DNA of 64,000 bases from Pseudomonas taetrolens (lineage in GTDB: Bacteria > Pseudomonadota > Gammaproteobacteria > Pseudomonadales > Pseudomonadaceae), in assembly GCF_900475285.1 (NCBI RefSeq), contig NZ_LS483370.1, positions 1,130,001 to 1,194,000 on the forward strand, read 5' to 3'. The notes below the pieces were generated by a model. It was not told the origin of the DNA. It saw only the letters and a list, made by a program, of their open reading frames with translations, and did not search any database. Below are positions 26,181 to 36,898 of this stretch, in pieces. The translations under genes were made by a program, and so were the position numbers. How positions within the stretch are numbered: position 1 is the first letter of the stretch; the number at the start of each line of letters is the position of its first letter.

Positions 26181-26675
26181 TCATTCGACTCGGGTCAGGC
26201 CGGTAAACACCAGGGGTTCGCGGCAACGGCGGCACAGATAGCCGCGACCCTGCTTGACCAGGCCGTGGCGCTGGGCCGAGAACGGGAAGTCGCTGTCGGG
26301 ACAAGGGCAGCGGTAGATGTAGCGGGTGGCGCTGCGACGGTTAATGGCGTAGGTGTGGCAGCGATTGGGTGGCAACTCGTACACACCGCGCATGATCAGT
26401 TGCCATTCCTCGCCATGCGGTGTGATGCGGTCGCCAAACAATTGATGAGCAATCAGGTGGGCGACTTCATGGGCGACGGTTTGCTTGAGGAAGTCGTCGC
26501 TGTTTTCGCGGTACAGCTGTGGATTGAAACGCAGCAGGTTTTCGTGCAGATGAGCGACACCGGCTTTTTGTCCGCGCAGTTTCAAGCTGACGACCGGGCG
26601 TTTGAAGGGACGTTTGAAAAAAGCCTCGGCTTGTTGGAAGCAGTCTTCGACGCGGGTATTGAGTTGCTCGGGCAT
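26181..26675 (-). CDS. sprT: SprT-like zinc metalloprotease-fold protein
   Basis: 164 residues from the ATG at 26675; the longer open frame upstream runs into intergenic repeat. Zinc motif HEVAHLIAHQLFG (HExxH) with a third ligand further on (PHGEEWQ), and a C-terminal zinc ribbon (YRCPCPDSDF ... YLCRRCREPL). SprT proteins are related to the Spartan protease domain; the bacterial function is poorly known. Transcribed toward dctA; the two share the terminator between them. Confidence 0.88.
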   Translation of the reverse strand: MPEQLNTRVEDCFQQAEAFFKRPFKRPVVSLKLRGQKAGVAHLHENLLRFNPQLYRENSDDFLKQTVAHEVAHLIAHQLFGDRITPHGEEWQLIMRGVYELPPNRCHTYAINRRSATRYIYRCPCPDSDFPFSAQRHGLVKQGRGYLCRRCREPLVFTGLTRVE

Positions 26676-26767
26676 GCGATCAGGTTCTCCAGAGCGGACA
26701 ATTATGCCGCAAGCGGGAAGGGTTCCGAAGCCTGAAGGTGCTGAGCGGTCATTTGCAGCGCAGAGGG

Positions 26768-26832
26768 TGTAGCCGCTGACGAAGGCTGCGATAAGCGCTG
26801 CAGCGCAGACCATCGCGGTCTGCGGCAGCGTC
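26768..26832. repeat. REP-like inverted element
   Basis: GTAGCCGCTG...GGCTGCGAT at the left and ATCGCGGTCTGCGGCAGCG at the right form a pair of inverted, partly degenerate copies between sprT and the Yip1 gene. Confidence 0.6.
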
Positions 26833-26846
26833 TGGAAGGGTGGTTT

Positions 26847-27449
26847 TCAGTTGGTGTAGATCGGGCCTACCCCCAGGCCCCAGACAATCACGGTAAACGC
26901 CATGATCGCCACCAGCACCACAAGGCCTACCGCAAGCACCGAACTTGAAAAGAGAAAGCCTTCATCCGGATCAATGCTCATGAACGTGGGGAGACCGACG
27001 TACAGTAAATACACCGTGTAGCAAATGGCAGCCGTACCCACCACCATGCCCAGCCACATATGCGGGTACAACGCTGCCAATCCGCCGATAAAAAGCGGTG
27101 TAGCGGTGTAAGTGGCGAAAGCAACACAGCGGGACATGCTCGGCTGGGCATCATAGGTTCGCGCCATCCAGTGGATGAACGCGCCCATCACACCGACCCC
27201 CACCAGCATTGCCACATAAGACATCAGGGTCATCCACAATGCGCTGTCCATCGTCAGCATCACCGGTGCTCGATTGCCAATCACCCACCCGACCTGAGTG
27301 GTGCCAATAAACGCCGAAAGGGCCGGAATCGCGGCCAGGACCAATGTGTGAGTCAGGTACATATGGCTGATGCTTTCTTCGGCATCGCCACGGATTTCGC
27401 GCCACTCTTGATCGGGGTGGGTGAAAAGTCCCACAACGTGATGGATCAT
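26847..27449 (-). CDS. Yip1-domain inner-membrane protein
   Basis: 200 residues with five predicted membrane helices (about 32-50, 68-92, 108-125, 130-150, 170-192) and an N-terminal soluble stretch HHVVGLFTHPDQEWREI typical of bacterial Yip1-domain proteins. Start with CAGGAG upstream. Function unknown; members lie in the inner membrane. No operon partner on the same strand nearby except sprT, which is separated by the REP element. Confidence 0.8.
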   Translation of the reverse strand: MIHHVVGLFTHPDQEWREIRGDAEESISHMYLTHTLVLAAIPALSAFIGTTQVGWVIGNRAPVMLTMDSALWMTLMSYVAMLVGVGVMGAFIHWMARTYDAQPSMSRCVAFATYTATPLFIGGLAALYPHMWLGMVVGTAAICYTVYLLYVGLPTFMSIDPDEGFLFSSSVLAVGLVVLVAIMAFTVIVWGLGVGPIYTN

Positions 27450-27720
27450 GGCTGTTGCTCCTGTAATGGACGCATCGCCCCCCCAGTGGGACGCGTGCAG
27501 GTCGCGCAGCCAGAATCAATAAGCAGCCAGATGGATGTGCGGCCTTTATCGCAGTATAGGAAGCCCTGCGTGCAAGGTACTTGCTGCTTTAGAGCATCTT
27601 CTGCTGATGGACGCGGGTTTAATCGCGTTGGCGTCTTTAGCCGGCCCAAGGGCTTCGTCGAGCAAGCATTTTTCGGTAAAATCGCCAGCTTTTGGTTTTG
27701 ACTCACGGATTTGAAGCGTT

Positions 27721-28545
27721 ATGGGCACTCTCTCGGTCTCTCAAATTAAACTCCAGAAACGCCTGCGCCGACTGACCGGTGAGGCTGTAGCCGACTTCAA
27801 CATGATTGAGCACGGCGACAAGGTGATGGTCTGCCTGTCGGGTGGCAAGGACAGCTACACGTTGCTGGATGTGTTGCTGCATCTGCAAAAGGTTGCGCCG
27901 ATCCAGTTCGAGATCGTTGCCGTGAACATGGACCAGAAGCAGCCGGGCTTTCCTGAAGATATCTTGCCGGCCTATCTCAAGGGGCTGGGCGTCGAGTATC
28001 ACATCGTTGAAAAAGACACCTATTCGGTGGTCAAGGAACTGATCCCGGAAGGCAAGACCACTTGCTCGCTGTGTTCACGGTTGCGCCGTGGCACGCTGTA
28101 CACCTTTGCCGACGAGATCGGGGCGACCAAGATGGCTTTGGGGCATCATCGTGATGACATTGTTGAAACCTTCTTTCTCAACATGTTCTTCAACGGCACG
28201 CTCAAGGCCATGCCGCCCAAGCTGCGTTCCGATGACGGGCGCAATGTGGTGATCCGGCCGCTGGCGTACTGCAACGAAAAAGACATCCAGGCGTATTCCG
28301 ATCTGCAGCAGTTCCCGATCATTCCCTGCAACCTGTGCGGTTCACAAGAGAACCTGCAGCGTCAGGTGGTCAAGGACATGCTGCAGGAATGGGACCGCAA
28401 GACGCCAGGGCGGACAGAGAGTATCTTTCGCAGCCTGCAGAATGTTCACCCGTCACAGTTGGCGGACCGTAACCTGTTTGACTTCTCCAGCCTGAAAATC
28501 GATGAAAACGCGACACCGCGCTTCGTCAATCTGCTGAACCTCTAG
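27721..28545 (+). CDS. ttcA: tRNA 2-thiocytidine synthetase TtcA
   Basis: 274 residues. Adds sulfur to cytidine 32 of tRNA using ATP and an iron-sulfur cluster. PP-loop motif [11 protein letters not shown] (about 40-50), the cysteine pair CSLC (about 115-118) and the second cysteine site CNLCGS (about 203-206) are all present, which is the TtcA pattern. The gene stands alone with a short lead to the neighbouring glycosylase-like gene. Confidence 0.95.
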   Translation: MGTLSVSQIKLQKRLRRLTGEAVADFNMIEHGDKVMVCLSGGKDSYTLLDVLLHLQKVAPIQFEIVAVNMDQKQPGFPEDILPAYLKGLGVEYHIVEKDTYSVVKELIPEGKTTCSLCSRLRRGTLYTFADEIGATKMALGHHRDDIVETFFLNMFFNGTLKAMPPKLRSDDGRNVVIRPLAYCNEKDIQAYSDLQQFPIIPCNLCGSQENLQRQVVKDMLQEWDRKTPGRTESIFRSLQNVHPSQLADRNLFDFSSLKIDENATPRFVNLLNL

Positions 28546-28601
28546 GCCTGTCGAGGGCTCTGAACCCGCAAGTAACATTATGTTTGCCAAGAGGAGAGGG
28601 C

Positions 28602-29266
28602 ATGCGCGACTACAGATGGCTGCACGAATATTGTTTGAACCGCTTTGGTTCGGCAGCCGCGCTGGAAGCTGAGCTGCCGGTGCCGCGAACGCCTGCACAA
28701 TTGCGCAAGATCAGCGACGATCGCTATCTGTCGACGTTGGCCTTGCGGGTCTTTCGTGCCGGGCTCAAACACAGCGTGGTGGACGCCAAATGGCCGGTAT
28801 TTGAAGAGGTGTTTTTCGGCTTCGACCCGGAGAAAGTGGTGCTGATGGGCGCTGAACACCTGGAGCGGCTGATGCAGGATGCGCGGATCATCCGCCATCT
28901 GGGCAAGCTCAAGAGCGTTCCGCGCAATGCGCAACTGGTGCTCGACATCGCCCACGAACACGGCAGTTTCGGTGCGTTCATCGCGGATTGGCCGGTCACC
29001 GATATTGTCGGATTGTGGAAGTACCTGGCCAAGCACGGTCATCAGTTGGGTGGTCTTTCGGCCCCGCGCTTTTTGCGCATGGTCGGCAAGGACACCTTTG
29101 TGCCGAGCTATGATGTGGTCGCGGCATTGAATGCGCAGCAACTGGTGGACAAGGTGCCCACCAGCCTGCGGGATTTGGCGATTGTGCAAAACGCTTTCAA
29201 TCAATGGCACGCCGAGAGCGGACGGCCGATGTGCCAGTTGTCACAGATGCTGGCGTTTACCGTCAA

Positions 29267-29273
<7 letters not shown>
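28602..29273 (+). CDS. DNA-3-methyladenine glycosylase I-like protein
   Basis: 223 residues from the ATG at 28602, which follows GGAGAGG; an in-frame upstream codon at 28584 is less likely. The helix-hairpin-helix glycosylase fold of the Tag type is suggested by FRAGLKHSVVDAKWPVFEEVFFGFDPEKV (spread over 45-73) and by GLSAPRFLRMVGKDTFVPSYDVVAAL. It is more divergent than true Tag, and the cysteine/histidine zinc site of Tag is not evident, so alkyl-base excision is inferred. Its 3' end overlaps the converging DUF2069 gene by 7 bp. Confidence 0.78.
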
Positions 29274-30646
<1,373 letters not shown>

Positions 30647-30771
30647 GTGCGGGTCGCATCTTGCGTAAGGTGGCGGCTATTCTACCTGCCTGACGGGCGC
30701 GCCTGAACCCAATGCGGTAAATGGCCGCCGTCCAATGGTTTTTGTATGCATTCATCAAGAAGGATCAACAC

Positions 30772-31233
30772 ATGTTTAAGCGACTCATGGCGCTGGCTGC
30801 CATCACTGCCACGTTATTGCTGACTGGTTGCGGGAATGACTACGGGGTCGACCAGCACGGCCAGAAGATCGCTTCCGAGCGTCTGGACAAACAGTGGAAA
30901 GTCATCAACTACTGGGCTGAATGGTGCGGACCGTGCCGGATTGAAATTCCGGAACTCAACGCGCTGGACAAACAACTCCAAGGGCAATCGGTCGAGGTGT
31001 TCGGGGTGAACTTCGATGGTCTGCAGGGCAAGGAATTGAGTGATGCCAGCACGGCCCTGGGAATTACCTTCACCGTATTGGCCCAGGACCCGGCCGAGCA
31101 ATTCGAGTTGCCGCGCAGTGAAGCATTGCCGGTGACCTACATCATCGACGACAAAGGCAAGGTACGGGCACAGATGCTCGGCGAGCAGACCGCTGCAGGG
31201 GTATTGGCCAAGCTTAAGGAATTGCGCGGTTAA
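30772..31233 (+). CDS. TlpA-like thioredoxin-fold lipoprotein
   Basis: 153 residues. Signal peptide with lipobox LLLTGC (Cys at about residue 18), then a thioredoxin domain with active site WCGPC (about 52-56) and the cis-Pro loop LPVTYII (about 120). Membrane-anchored in the periplasm, such proteins reduce disulfides, for example in cytochrome c maturation. ATG 30772 follows AAGGATCAACAC. The ORF ends before a perfect hairpin (31245-31274) that may end transcription. The partner is unknown. Confidence 0.88.
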   Translation: MFKRLMALAAITATLLLTGCGNDYGVDQHGQKIASERLDKQWKVINYWAEWCGPCRIEIPELNALDKQLQGQSVEVFGVNFDGLQGKELSDASTALGITFTVLAQDPAEQFELPRSEALPVTYIIDDKGKVRAQMLGEQTAAGVLAKLKELRG

Positions 31234-31244
31234 GAGCGTGTGTC

Positions 31245-31274
31245 TTGCAGGAGCGAGCACGCCCGCTCCTGCAA
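31245..31274. repeat. REP-type hairpin between converging lipoprotein genes
   Basis: Arms TTGCAGGAGCG and CGCTCCTGCAA (11 bp, perfect) with an 8-nt loop. It is between the converging TlpA-like and META-domain genes and can stop transcription from both sides. Similar to the Pseudomonas small inverted repeats, but different from the CTGCGGCAGCGGCT family. Confidence 0.75.
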
Positions 31275-31281
31275 AAGGGTG

Positions 31282-31686
31282 TCAGCCCTCTTCAGGCCAC
31301 AACCGCAGGGGTTTGCCTTGAGCAGGCCAGAAGCGCACTTGTTCGATCGGGGAGATGTCCCAGCGTTCGACGGTTTGCAGCGCTTTGAAGAACCGTTGCT
31401 CTTGCTCCATCAACGCCGGGGCGCAGGCTTTGCGAGTGCTGCCCACACCGCCGAAGGTCAGGGTGTGACCGTCCAGGGTGTAAGGTGCGAACCAGTGGTT
31501 GCAACCACCACTGCCATACGCCCGCCCGGCATCGTCCAGGGTGACGGTCAAGTGGCTGTTGTCGATCAGCGGTCGTTCGCCGATCCACTCCAGGACATAG
31601 GTGTGATTCTGCTGCAATTTCACCGGATCACCCGCACAGCCCGCCAGGCTTGCGCCCAGTAATACCATGAGGGTCAGGCGTTTCAT
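31282..31686 (-). CDS. META-domain (HslJ-like) lipoprotein
   Basis: 134 residues from ATG 31686, which overlaps the upstream stop as ATGA. Lipobox GASLAGC (Cys at about 16) and a single META domain: RPLIDNSHLTVTLDDAGRAYGSGGCNHWFAPYTLDGHTLTFGGVGSTRKAC (about 32-83), with the GCNHW and TRKAC elements typical of HslJ. Related HslJ is linked to novobiocin resistance and outer-membrane stability. Transcribed with the gene before it. Confidence 0.86.
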   Translation of the reverse strand: MKRLTLMVLLGASLAGCAGDPVKLQQNHTYVLEWIGERPLIDNSHLTVTLDDAGRAYGSGGCNHWFAPYTLDGHTLTFGGVGSTRKACAPALMEQEQRFFKALQTVERWDISPIEQVRFWPAQGKPLRLWPEEG

Positions 31687-32120
31687 TGCGCGGCCTTTTG
31701 GCATTGCGGGCACTGATGCTTGCTGCCCTCGGTGCTCCAGCCCAACTCGGCAATACGCGCGCTGGCCGCAGGTTTTTGCGCCTTGGTGCCCAGCTTGGCA
31801 TCGACGGCGAACTCAAATTTCAGTTCTTTGGCACAGCTATCGCAGTTGACCTGCCATTCATGAATCGCCAACTCACCGAAAACCGGTCCTCGGGCCACGG
31901 CAACCCACTGGCCGCGCGGGTTGATCAGATGACGAACCTTTTCGACGGTCAGGCGCATGGACAAGTCCTTGCTGCCCTTGAGGGTGACAATCAGCACATC
32001 GTCATTCTGAATCGAACCACCATTGCCGGTGACTTGATAGCGGCCCGGCATCAGGGCGCGGCATTCAATCAGGGTGTGCTGCGGGTTGAGCAGGCTGTAG
32101 CGGAAATCGTGTTCGACCAT
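31683..32120 (-). CDS. Unknown protein with C-terminal zinc-ribbon-like cysteines
   Basis: 145 residues. Two CxxC pairs (CDSC about 92-95 and CPQC about 137-140) form a possible zinc ribbon. The N-terminal part (TLIECRALMPGRYQVTGNG) looks like a small beta domain. GGAGG lies just in front of the ATG. It is translationally coupled with the META lipoprotein (4-nt overlap). I do not recognise a named family. Confidence 0.7.
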   Translation of the reverse strand: MVEHDFRYSLLNPQHTLIECRALMPGRYQVTGNGGSIQNDDVLIVTLKGSKDLSMRLTVEKVRHLINPRGQWVAVARGPVFGELAIHEWQVNCDSCAKELKFEFAVDAKLGTKAQKPAASARIAELGWSTEGSKHQCPQCQKAAQ

Positions 32121-32173
32121 GGGTCCTCCAAATAGGCCGCTATGCTAGCACGCAGCCCACCAGGCTTGAGTGA

Positions 32174-33163
32174 TCAACCGTCGATCAGGTTATGCGGCGT
32201 GCCGTTTTTCCAGGCCGCGATATTGTCCAGCGTGGTGCTGGCAATGGCGTTCAGCGCCTCATGGGTGAGAAACGCCTGATGCGCGGTGATAATGACATTG
32301 GGAAACGTCAGTAACCGTGCCAGCACATCATCCTGCAGGGGCAGGTCCGAGCGATCTTCGAAGAACAGCTGCGCTTCTTCTTCGTACACATCCAGCCCCA
32401 GATACCCCAGCTGGCCATTTTTAAGCGCATCGATCAGTGCTGGTGTGTCAACCAGGGCGCCGCGCCCAGTATTGATCAGCATGGCGCCACGTTTGAGGGT
32501 CGCCAGGCTGGCGCTGTTGATCAGGTGCTTGTTGTGGGCGGTCAGCGGGCAATGCAGGCTGATGATATGCGAGCCTGCCAGCAGCTCGGGCAGGTCGACA
32601 TACTGCGCGCCCAAGGCCTGAAGTGCAGGGTTCGGGTACGGATCAAAACACAGCAGTTTGCAGCCGAAGCCGGCCATGATCTTGGCAAAGGTCGAACCGA
32701 TCTGGCCCGTGCCCACCACTCCGACGGTTTTGCCGACCAGATCAAAACCGGTCAGCCCGTGCAGGGTGAAGTCGCCTTCTCGGGTGCGGTTATAGGCCCT
32801 GTGCAAGCGCCGGTTCAGGGCAAGAATCAAGGCCACGGCATGTTCGGCCACGGCATGGGGAGAGTACGCGGGCACGCGTACGACGCTTAACCCCAACTGC
32901 CTGGCGGCTGGCAAATCAACGTGGTTGTAACCGGCCGAGCGCAGGGCAATCAGGCGCGTGCCGCCGGCGGCCAGTTGCTCCAGCACGGGGGCGCTCAGAT
33001 CGTCATTGATAAACGGGCAGACCACTTCGTGGCCGTGAGCCAGGGCGGCCGTGTCGAGGCTCAGCCGTGCCGGCTGAAAGTGCAGCTCAATACCGTCGTT
33101 TTGCAGGGCCGCGGTGAAGCTGTCGCGGTCGTAAGCCTGGCTGCTGAACAGAATAGTGCGCAT
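32174..33163 (-). CDS. ldhA: D-lactate dehydrogenase (2-hydroxyacid dehydrogenase), LdhA
   Basis: 329 residues. Fermentative NADH-dependent reduction of pyruvate to D-lactate in the cytoplasm. NAD motif GVVGTGQIGSTFAKIMAGFG (about 150-169). The family active-site residues are the Arg in LINTGRGALVDTPAL, the Glu in DVYEEE and the His in TAHQAFLTHEA. AAGGAAG precedes the ATG. It lies beside gacS, the arrangement known from P. aeruginosa (ldhA next to gacS). Confidence 0.92.
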   Translation of the reverse strand: MRTILFSSQAYDRDSFTAALQNDGIELHFQPARLSLDTAALAHGHEVVCPFINDDLSAPVLEQLAAGGTRLIALRSAGYNHVDLPAARQLGLSVVRVPAYSPHAVAEHAVALILALNRRLHRAYNRTREGDFTLHGLTGFDLVGKTVGVVGTGQIGSTFAKIMAGFGCKLLCFDPYPNPALQALGAQYVDLPELLAGSHIISLHCPLTAHNKHLINSASLATLKRGAMLINTGRGALVDTPALIDALKNGQLGYLGLDVYEEEAQLFFEDRSDLPLQDDVLARLLTFPNVIITAHQAFLTHEALNAIASTTLDNIAAWKNGTPHNLIDG

Positions 33164-33212
33164 ACGATCTTCCTTGGGTGATGGCGGCAGCGACTGCTAA
33201 GTGACAGGTATT

Positions 33213-35978
33213 CTAGGCCATGCTGCGCGCCTCGTTGGCCAGGCGAATGATGGCCTGGTCCAGATCCTCGAGAGCCTCGCTGGCTTGGGGGCTTTGTTGC
33301 TTGAGCAGGGTTTCGCTGCGTTGGCAGGCCGCGCGCAGCTGCGGAACGCCACAGTAACGTGTAGCGCCGTGCAAGCGATGTACGCGTTCTAGCAGCGCGT
33401 GATGGTCATTGTCATTACGGGCTTGCAGGATCGCCTGGCGATCAGCGTCCAGCGAGGCCAGCAGCATGGCCAGCATGTCGACCGCCAGGTCGGCTTTGCC
33501 GGCGGCCAGGTGCAGGCCTTCGTCATGATCGAGTATTGGCAGTTTGGCGTGCTGGCGGGCCGGTTCCTGGTGGCCATCGCTGATCTGGTTGCGCAAAGCC
33601 AGCCCGGTCCACTTCAACACCACTTGGGCCAACTGCCGTTCGCTGATGGGTTTGGTCAGATAGTCATCCATGCCGCTTTGTAGCAGAGCACGCTTTTCAT
33701 TGGCCATGGCGTGGGCGGTCAACGCGACAATGGGCAACGGCGCGCAAGCGCGGCCACTTTCCCATTGACGCAGGGCTTCGGTGGTTTGACGGCCGTCCAT
33801 GCCGGGCATTTGTACATCCATCAGCACCAGATCGAAGGTTCCGGTCTTGACCGCGTCAATGGCTGTATAGCCGCTGTCGACCGCCGTGACCTTGGCCCCC
33901 ATGTCCTCGAGCAGGGTTTGTACCAGCAACAGGTTGGCCGGGTTGTCATCCACACACAGAATCCGCGGTGCTCGGCTGGCCAGCAACTCGCCGGGCTCAG
34001 GGCGAACCTGTCGCGGGTTGATAAAGTCGGTCAGTGCCCGGCGCAACATGCGAGTACAGGCCGGTTTGGCCTGGAGCTGGCTATGGGGGTTGGGAACCGA
34101 AGTGTTGAACAGCGCCAGCTCGGTAGTCGGGCACAGCACCAAGACCTTGCAACCCAGGCGCTCGAGATCCCAGATATGCTGGTTGAGGCGCTCCGGAGGG
34201 ATATCCAGAGCAGTGACGCCGAGCACGGCAAGGTCTATGGCCTGAGGTGTCTGGTGGGTGCTGGTCACGCAGTTGGTGAGGTTTTCGAGCGTGGTGAAGG
34301 GGGTGACGTCCAGCCCGCAATCTTCCAGTTGATGCTGCAAGGCCTGGCGTGCGAGGTCGTGCTTTTCCAGAATAACCACGCGCCGATCCAGCAACGGCGC
34401 AGCAGGCAAGTCTTCGGCGTCATCGTGCGCTTTGGGCAGGCTGACGCTGATCCAGAAAACCGAGCCTTCGCCGGGGGTGCTCTCGACTCCGATTTCGCCG
34501 CCCATCTGCTCGATCAGACGTTTGGAAATCACCAGGCCCAGCCCGGTACCGCCGGGCTGGCGTGACAGTGAGTTGTCGGCCTGGCTGAACGCCTGGAACA
34601 GTGCCCTGACATCCTGGCTGGTCAGGCCGATGCCGGTGTCCTGTACGCTGATGCGCAACTGCACACAACCGTCGACCTTGTTTTCATCCTCGTCATCGAG
34701 CATGGCCCGCACGGCGATCGTGCCTTCGCGAGTGAACTTGATGGCATTGTTGACCAGATTGGTCAGGATCTGCTTGAGCCGCAGCGGGTCGCCGACCAGT
34801 GACAGCGGGGTATCGCGATAGACCAGGCTGACCAGTTCCAGTCCTTTGTCATGGGCGGAGGGCGCAAGAATGGTCAGGGTGTCCTGCAACAGGTCGCGCA
34901 GGTTGAAAGGCGTGCTGTCGAGTACCAGTTTGCCGGCCTCGATCTTCGAAAAGTCGAGGATTTCGTTGATGATCCCCAGCAGATTGCCTGCCGACTTTTC
35001 GATGGTATTCAGGTAGTCGAACTGACGCGGCGTGAGCTCGCTTTTTTGCAGTAAATGGGTAAAGCCGAGAATGCCATTGAGCGGGGTGCGGATTTCGTGG
35101 CTCATGTTGGCCAAAAACTCTGACTTTATGCGGCTGGCCTCCAGGGCTTCCTTGCGGGCCAGGTCGAGTTCGAGGTTCTGGATTTCGATGGTTTCGAGGT
35201 TTTGCCGTACGTCTTCTGTGGCCTGGTCGACGCTGTGCTGCAGTTCTTCCTGGGCATTTTGCAAGGTTTCAGCCATGCGGTTGATGCCGGAGGCCAGTTC
35301 ATCCAGTTCATGGCTGCCCAGCGGCGGCAGGCGGGTTTGCAAATGCCCGTCCTTGAGCTGGGCCACGGCTTGCTTGATGTGCCCCAGAGGGGCATTGATC
35401 GTGCGGCTCAAACGCAAGGCCAGCAAGGTGGTCAAGATCAGCCCGGTGACAATCAGCAGCAAGCTGGCGAACAGGCTGCGGTAACCGCGCAACAACATGT
35501 TGTTATGGGACAGCTCAAGCTCGACCCAGCCCAGCAGGCGGTGGGCTTCGCTGGGAATGATGTCGCCGGCCAGGTTGCGATGACGACCAAACACGGGCAG
35601 CAAGTAGCGCGTGGCATCGTTATCGGTCCGTTGCAGCAGGTGTGTGCTGTTACCCGAGGGCGCCTGATTGAGCATGATCGGCCCGGCATGGGCGAGAGGC
35701 TCGTGGTTGGCGTTGAGGAACGCCACGGCCCGCACGTCTCGCTGCTCAAGGGATTCTGTGGCGATGCGTTCCAGCAAGGCGGTGTCATGACGGCCCATGG
35801 CGGGGGCTACCAGCGGCGCCAGCTGTTCGGCAATCATTTCGCCGCGCTGCAACAGCTGCGATTGCAGCTCGGACTGTTGCAGCCACGTGAAGTAGCCGCC
35901 CAGCACCATTGCCATCAAGGTCACGGGCAACAGCGTCAGCAGCAATACGCGGCCTTTGATACCCAGATTTTTAAGCAC
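33213..35978 (-). CDS. gacS: GacS (BarA-like) hybrid sensor kinase
   Basis: 921 residues, the usual length. Membrane helices near 12-30 and 168-190 enclose a periplasmic sensor, then HAMP (about 190-245). H-box LANMSHEIRTPLNGILGF (about 290-307), HATPase (NLVNNAIKF, DTGIGLT, GGTGLGL), receiver with DLVLMDVQMPGMDG (phospho-Asp about 719), and a C-terminal Hpt domain (VHRLHGATRYCGV, His about 865). GacS works with GacA to make RsmY/RsmZ and controls secondary metabolism and biofilm. Transcribed away from the RR/HK pair at 36170. Confidence 0.97.
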   Translation of the reverse strand: MLKNLGIKGRVLLLTLLPVTLMAMVLGGYFTWLQQSELQSQLLQRGEMIAEQLAPLVAPAMGRHDTALLERIATESLEQRDVRAVAFLNANHEPLAHAGPIMLNQAPSGNSTHLLQRTDNDATRYLLPVFGRHRNLAGDIIPSEAHRLLGWVELELSHNNMLLRGYRSLFASLLLIVTGLILTTLLALRLSRTINAPLGHIKQAVAQLKDGHLQTRLPPLGSHELDELASGINRMAETLQNAQEELQHSVDQATEDVRQNLETIEIQNLELDLARKEALEASRIKSEFLANMSHEIRTPLNGILGFTHLLQKSELTPRQFDYLNTIEKSAGNLLGIINEILDFSKIEAGKLVLDSTPFNLRDLLQDTLTILAPSAHDKGLELVSLVYRDTPLSLVGDPLRLKQILTNLVNNAIKFTREGTIAVRAMLDDEDENKVDGCVQLRISVQDTGIGLTSQDVRALFQAFSQADNSLSRQPGGTGLGLVISKRLIEQMGGEIGVESTPGEGSVFWISVSLPKAHDDAEDLPAAPLLDRRVVILEKHDLARQALQHQLEDCGLDVTPFTTLENLTNCVTSTHQTPQAIDLAVLGVTALDIPPERLNQHIWDLERLGCKVLVLCPTTELALFNTSVPNPHSQLQAKPACTRMLRRALTDFINPRQVRPEPGELLASRAPRILCVDDNPANLLLVQTLLEDMGAKVTAVDSGYTAIDAVKTGTFDLVLMDVQMPGMDGRQTTEALRQWESGRACAPLPIVALTAHAMANEKRALLQSGMDDYLTKPISERQLAQVVLKWTGLALRNQISDGHQEPARQHAKLPILDHDEGLHLAAGKADLAVDMLAMLLASLDADRQAILQARNDNDHHALLERVHRLHGATRYCGVPQLRAACQRSETLLKQQSPQASEALEDLDQAIIRLANEARSMA

Positions 35979-36169
35979 GCCACTCTCCAGCCCAGCATTT
36001 TTATGAGTCCGCGGGTGTTCGGACCCGAATCAGCTCGCAGTGTAGCCACTTGAGGCAGGGCAAATCTTTCAAAATTTGTCATCCCGTCTGGCGGAGCCCC
36101 CGTCATGCCGGTTGCTCCCCCCGTCCCAATCTTTAATAATCGCCGATTGAGAATGACTTGCAGACGTTA

Positions 36170-36898
36170 ATGAATCCCGTAACTGTTAGCCCATCGCGGC
36201 TTTTGGCCATTGAAGACGATCCTGTATTGGGCGCCTACCTGCAAGAACAGCTGCTGCGCTGCGGGTTTGACGTCATTTGGTGCCAGAACGGCCAGGAGGG
36301 GTTGTCGCGTGCTCGCAAAGAGCCGTTTGATGTGGTGCTGATGGATATTCTGCTGCCCGGCATGAACGGCCTGCATGTGCTCACTCAACTGCGTCAGACC
36401 CACGCATTGCCGGTCATCCTGATGTCGGCACTGGGCGCTGAAGAAGATCGCATCAGCGGTTTTCAGCTGGGTGCCGATGATTATTTGACCAAACCCTTCA
36501 GCGTGGCCGAGTTGCGGGTGCGGATCCAGGCGATTTTGCGTCGCGTTGCACTGGACCGCCTGCCGCCGGTCAGCGTCGCTCAGGATCAGGCGTCAGCCGG
36601 GATCGAGCTATTGTTCGATGATGAGCGCTCGGATGTGTGCTTTGGCCCGCTCTGGGCCGGCCTGACCCGCAGCGAGTACCGCCTGCTGGACACGTTGAGG
36701 CGCAACGCCGACGAAGTGCTGAGCAAGCCGTTTCTTTATCAGCATGTTTTGCAGCGCGGCTATGCGGCCCACGACCGTAGCCTGGACATGCATGTCAGCC
36801 AGATCCGGCGCAAACTCAAGGCGATCGATTACCAGGCCTGCGAAGTGCGCACGGTGTGGGGCAAGGGTTACGTCTTGAGTGCCAGCGATGCGCTATAA
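36170..36898 (+). CDS. OmpR-type response regulator
   Basis: 242 residues. Receiver domain (LLAIEDDPVLG, phospho-Asp in VVLMDILLPGMNG about 60, KPF about 107) and a winged-helix DNA-binding domain (LTRSEYRLLDTLRRNADEVLS, MHVSQIRRKLKAI). I chose ATG 36170; TTG 36158 is in frame and no clear ribosome site decides. In P. aeruginosa this position next to gacS is occupied by PirR of the enterobactin system, but no pirA receptor gene is here. The target genes are unknown. Confidence 0.85.
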   Translation: MNPVTVSPSRLLAIEDDPVLGAYLQEQLLRCGFDVIWCQNGQEGLSRARKEPFDVVLMDILLPGMNGLHVLTQLRQTHALPVILMSALGAEEDRISGFQLGADDYLTKPFSVAELRVRIQAILRRVALDRLPPVSVAQDQASAGIELLFDDERSDVCFGPLWAGLTRSEYRLLDTLRRNADEVLSKPFLYQHVLQRGYAAHDRSLDMHVSQIRRKLKAIDYQACEVRTVWGKGYVLSASDAL